This document shows, piece by piece, positions 61,519 through 64,000 of a DNA stretch of 64,000 nt. Position numbers and translations under genes: made by a program. The notes beneath the pieces were generated by a model. It saw only the letters and a list, made by a program, of their open reading frames with translations. It was not told the origin of the DNA and searched no databases. This DNA is from Isoperla grammatica (lineage: Eukaryota; Arthropoda; Insecta; Plecoptera; Perlodidae): positions 54,543 through 118,542 of the forward strand of contig CAMDTW010000354.1 of the NCBI GenBank assembly GCA_945910005.1, in the 5' to 3' direction. Numbering within the stretch: the first letter of the stretch is position 1; every line of letters starts with the position of its first letter.

Positions 61519-64000
61519 AACTACTTTAGAAGTTACACCAACCGTTGAAAAATAATAATGTTAGTGTGCATTCTTCAAGAGTATAATGAAAATGCATAAA
61601 TTGAGTTTTTTCGTCGTTTTTGGTTAAAATATGCATCAAAAATAGACATTGGCTGATTTCAGTCTATCTACCACAAACTTCCAGTTTTAAGAGGAATCTT
61701 GCATACGGCCGGGATTCCTAAGGGTTTCAACCAAAGTTGACAAATCGTTGTTTTAGAGCGTTTCAGGCTCCAATAAGCACAATTTGTCCATTTTGTCACA
61801 TTTCGATAACTTCTATAGAAGTTACACCCTCCGTCGAAAAATAAGAATTATAGGTTGCATTCTTCAAGAGTATAATGAAAATGCATAAATTGAGTTTTTT
61901 CGTCGTTTTTGGTTAAAATATGCATAAAAAATAGAAATTGGCTGATTTCAGTCTATCTACCACAAACTTCCAGTTTTAAGAGGAATCTTGCATACGGCCG
62001 GGATTCCTAAGGGTTTCAACCAAAGTTGACAAATCGTTGTTTAAGAGCGTTTCAGGCTCCAATAAGCACAATTTGTCCATTTCGTCACATTTCGATAACT
62101 TCTATAGAAGCTACACCCTCCGTTGAAAAATAAGAATTATAGGCTGCATTCTTCAAGAGTATAATGAAAATGCATAAATTGAGTTTTTTCGTCGTTTTTG
62201 GTTAAAATATGCATAAAATATAGAAATTGGCTGATTTCAGTCTATCTACCACAAACTTCCAGTTTTAAGAGGAATCTTGCATACGGCTGGGATTCCTAAG
62301 GGTTTCAACCAAAGTTGACAAATCGTTGTTTTAGAGCGTTTCAGGCTCCAATAAGCACAATTTGTCCATTTTGTAACATTTCGATAACTACTTTAGAAGT
62401 AACACCAACCGTTGAAAAATAATAATGTTAGTGTGCATTCTGAAAGAGTATTATGAAAATGCATAAATTGAGTTTTTTGGTCGTTTTTGGTTAAAATATG
62501 CATTAAATATAGAAATTGGCTGATTTTAGTCTATCTACTACAAACTTCCAGTTTTAAGAGGAATCTTGCATACGGCTGGGATTCCTAAGGGTTTCAACCA
62601 AAGTTGACAAATCGTTGTTTTAGAGCGTTTCAGGCTCCAATAAGCACAATTTGTCCATTTCGTCACATTTCGATAACTTCTATAGAAGTTACACCCTCCG
62701 TTGAAAAATAAGAATTATAGGCTGCATTCTTCAAGAGTATAATGAAAATGCATAAATTGAGTTTTTTTGTCGTTTTTGGTTAAAATATGCATAAAATATA
62801 GAAATTGGCTGATTTTAGTCTATCTACTACAAACTTCCAGTTTTAAGAGGAATCTTGCATACGGCTGGGATTCCTAAGGGTTTCAACCAAATTGCACAAA
62901 TCGTTGTTTTAGAGCGTTTCAAACTCCATTTAGCACAATTTGTCCATTTCGTCACATTTCGATAACTTCTATAGAAGTTACACCCTCCGTCGAAAAATAA
63001 GAATTATAGGTTGCATTCTTCAAGAGTATAATGAAAATGCATAAATTGAGTTTTTTCGTCGTTTTTGGTTAAAATATGCATCAAAAATAGACATTGGCTG
63101 ATTTCAGTCTATCTACCACAAACTTCCAGTTTTAAGAGGAATCTTGCATACGGCCGGGATTCCTAAGGGTTTCAACCAAAGTTGACAAATCGTTGTTTTA
63201 GAGCGTTTCAGGCTCCAATAAGCACAATTTGTCCATTTCGTCACATTTCGATAACTTCTATAGAAGTTACACCCTCCGTCGAAAAATAAGAATTATAGGT
63301 TGCATTCTTCAAGAGTAAAATGAAAATGCATAAATTGAGTTTTTTCGTCGTTTTTGGTTAAAATATGCATAAAAAATAGAAATTGGCTGATTTCAGTCTA
63401 TCTACCACAAACTTCCAGTTTTAAGAGGAATCTTGCATACGGCCGGGATTCCTAAGGGTTTCAACCAAAGTTGACAAATCGTTGTTTAACAGCGTTTCAG
63501 GCTCCAATAAGCACAATTTGTCCATTTTGTAACAATTCGATAACTACTTTAGAAGTTACACCAACCGTTGAAAAATAATAATGTTAGTGTGCATTCTGAA
63601 AGAGTATTATGAAAATGCATAAATTGAGTTTTTTGGTCGTTTTTGGTTAAAATATGCATAAAATATAGAAATTGGCTGATTTTAGTCTATCTACCACAAA
63701 CTTCCAGTTTTAAGAGGAATCTTGCATAAGGCTGGGATTCCTAAGGGTTTCAACCAAATTGCACAAATCGTTGTTTTAGAGCGTTTCAGGCTCCGATAAG
63801 CACAATTTGTCCATTTCGTCACATTTCGATAACTTCTATAGAAGTTACACTCTCCGTTGAAAAATAAGAATTATATTTTGCATTCTTCAAGAGTATTTTG
63901 AAAATGCATTAATTGAGTTTTTTGGTCGTTTTTGGTTAAAATATGGATAAAATATAGAAATTGGCTGATTTCAGTCTATCCACCACAAACTTCGAGTTTT
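61519..64000 (-). repeat. 14-monomer HOR unit, incomplete at window end
   Basis: It begins with the chimeric C/B monomer at 61,519, followed by C at 62,386 and 63,542. The last interval is 4 monomers (1,156 bp) instead of 5, so one monomer has been lost near 63,485-63,540. It closely matches 55.2-57.1 kb and then passes into C and D before the window ends. Confidence 0.75.
63746..64000 (-). repeat. Type D monomer, copy 4 (cut by window end)
   Basis: It has the D markers cactctccg (63,848), tatattttgc, aatatggata, tatccaccac and cttcgag. The window ends inside it. The array evidently continues beyond 64,000. Confidence 0.82.

Larger units (their letters stand above)
6088..64000 (-). repeat. 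289-bp satellite array, right block (reverse orientation)
   Basis: This is a continuous head-to-tail array of about 199 complete monomers plus partial copies at each edge, all in the orientation opposite to 1-5,887. Read on the + strand, each monomer starts with ggtttcaacc and ends with attcctaag. Nowhere in about 58 kb did I find an insertion longer than a few bases, a transposon, a gene or a change of strand. Variation consists of point substitutions, short indels and gain or loss of whole monomers. Higher-order organisation is listed separately. Apparent open frames of 60-85 codons are repeats of the same monomer frames and end within one monomer. Confidence 0.97.

Noticed and set aside
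1..64000. CRISPR array
   Set aside because: The repeat is a 289-bp head-to-tail monomer with no alternation of short identical repeats and unique spacers, and there are no cas genes.
1..64000. Transposon or retroelement remnant as the source of the monomer
   Set aside because: I saw no terminal repeats, target-site duplications, coding remnant or poly-A end in the monomer.

Overview
This window is one uninterrupted block of eukaryotic satellite DNA. I see no genes, RNA genes, transposon insertions or other unique sequence. The array is built from a tandem monomer of 289 bp (about 35% GC by hand count of a consensus copy). There are 20 complete copies left of a 200-base run of N and about 199 to its right, plus partial copies at the edges. 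I do not recognise the family by name and cannot place the organism. An array this long and pure, with nested higher-order repeats (HORs), is typical of centromeric or pericentromeric heterochromatin in plants, insects and other eukaryotes. A gap of exactly 200 N is a typical Hi-C scaffolding placeholder.

Layout. From 1 to 5,887 the monomers run in one orientation, called + here. From 5,888 to 6,087 is the N gap. From 6,088 to 64,000 all monomers run in the opposite orientation (-). The right side has three zones. In 6,088-45,364 a long HOR of 27-29 monomers repeats: units start near 8,495, 16,850, 25,198 and 33,546, and most are 8,348 bp. The last unit carries an internal 4,046-bp tandem duplication (36,532-44,623). 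In 45,365-49,668 the monomers are mainly one plain type, with scattered 1-bp indels. From 49,669 to the end there is a second HOR, settling into a 14-monomer unit of about 4,046-4,048 bp (51,114, 55,160), then an 8-monomer unit (59,208) and a unit cut by the window end.

Monomer types. Type A and type B differ at linked diagnostic sites, two of which are CpG versus TpG. Type C carries a divergent cassette of about 98 bp. Type D has its own private changes. Chimeric monomers show gene conversion or unequal crossover between types. An 18-bp perfect palindrome sits in types A and B and is broken in type C.

The most notable observation is that the left block (1-5,887), read in reverse complement, carries the order and spacing of the 14-monomer HOR of the far right end (51-64 kb), not of the array next to the gap. 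Either the left contig is misoriented or misplaced, or there is a real large inversion in the satellite. I found no sign of a protein-based novel system. What is interesting here is the array architecture. All coordinates of duplication seams are estimates from marker variants read by eye.
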